Below, piece after piece: positions 5,571-5,829 of a stretch of DNA of 5,829 nucleotides. The position numbers and the translations under genes are program-made. The DNA is taken from contig JALRIU010000121.1 of assembly GCA_023255355.1 (NCBI GenBank), forward strand, positions 1 through 5,829, given 5' to 3'. The DNA is from Pseudomonadales bacterium (lineage in GTDB: Bacteria > Pseudomonadota > Gammaproteobacteria > Pseudomonadales > JAHEIH01). Every line of letters begins with the position of its first letter. Position 1 is the stretch's first letter. The notes under the pieces were generated by a model. It searched no databases. It saw nothing but the letters and a program-made list of their open reading frames with translations, and was not told the DNA's origin.

Positions 5571-5586
5571 GTCTTTCTAAAATAAC

Positions 5587-5829
5587 TTAGTCAGCTGACA
5601 TGTCGGCACGAAGTGCTTGTGTCAATGCTGCTTCGATTTCTTCAATCGATACAGAATCGCTGCTGTTATTCATCTGAGCTTCACGCTTACGCTTACGCTC
5701 GCTGTGATAAGCAAGACCCGTACCTGCAGGAATCAATCGACCTACAACCACGTTTTCTTTCAAACCACGCAAACTGTCGCGCTTGCCAGTTACTGCTGCT
5801 TCGGTCAATACGCGAGTCGTTTCTTGGAA
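5587..5829 (-). CDS. rpoC: DNA-directed RNA polymerase subunit beta', C-terminal 80 residues (partial)
   Basis: The 3' end of the gene for the largest RNA polymerase subunit; the rest lies beyond the right edge. The frame enters the window at a TTC codon (5827-5829) and ends in TAA at 5587-5589. The beginning FQETTRVLTEAAVTGKRD and the following LRGLKENVVVGRLIPAGTG are the nearly invariant C-terminal region of bacterial beta', in which the chain passes close to the omega subunit binding site. The last 35 or so residues are a variable, charged tail (YHSERKRKREAQ, then SIEEIEAALTQAL) of the kind seen in gammaproteobacteria. A TTG codon inside the region (5806-5808) is an internal leucine, not a start. 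A strong terminator follows directly, so no rpsL-rpsG genes are cotranscribed downstream, unlike in Pseudomonas-type gene orders. Confidence 0.97.
   Translation of the reverse strand, partial: FQETTRVLTEAAVTGKRDSLRGLKENVVVGRLIPAGTGLAYHSERKRKREAQMNNSSDSVSIEEIEAALTQALRADMSAD

Larger units (their letters stand above)
5235..5586. other. 352-bp gene-free region between convergent exbD and rpoC
   Basis: No convincing coding frame is present. In order it holds the exbD terminator (5251-5278), an AT-rich stretch, a small imperfect hairpin (5312-5335), a 7-bp inverted pair TGCCATC/GATGGCA (5336-5342 and 5372-5378), two copies of a 50-bp repeat (5401-5450 and 5493-5542) separated by 42 bp rich in short inverted repeats, and the rpoC terminator (5542-5570). 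Such a convergent intergenic site is where REP-like elements usually collect. Confidence 0.8.

Overview
The window looks like a chromosomal stretch of a gammaproteobacterium, probably a marine or environmental member near the Cellvibrionales/Alteromonadales/Oceanospirillales. The evidence is a gammaproteobacterial-type RpoC C-terminus at the right edge, a ketopantoate reductase close to the enterobacterial PanE pattern, and an ExbD of the TonB2-associated type. Base composition is moderate by eye and similar across the genes. I see no phage, plasmid, IS or CRISPR signature. The genus is inferred, not proven.

Layout from left to right. A possible C-terminal end of a plus-strand gene (2-58) meets the stop codon of a minus-strand M3-family metallopeptidase lipoprotein (dcp-like, 55-2181, GTG start). 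A 90-bp divergent gap follows. Then come panE (2272-3141) and, 11 bp later with its own Shine-Dalgarno, a small secreted protein of DUF3016 type (3153-3629), probably one operon. Its stop codon overlaps by 7 bp that of a convergent DUF2235 alpha/beta hydrolase (3623-4672, minus). A 151-bp divergent region containing symmetric sequences separates that gene from a solitary exbD (4824-5234), which ends in a strong hairpin terminator. A 352-bp gene-free region follows, holding two 46/50-identical copies of a 50-bp hairpin-rich repeat. Last is the rpoC terminator and the 3' end of rpoC (5587-5829, minus, truncated by the window edge).

Functionally the genes are mostly unrelated single units: peptide degradation at the envelope (Dcp-like), pantothenate/CoA synthesis (PanE), an exported protein of unknown role, a hydrolase related to the catalytic domain of Tle1 lipases, one subunit of a TonB energising complex without its partners, and the RNA polymerase beta' subunit. 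No new multi-gene system is evident. The most unusual parts are the tandem hairpin repeat between rpoC and exbD, the paired 9-bp inverted sequences in the DUF2235/exbD divergent region, and the orphan state of exbD.
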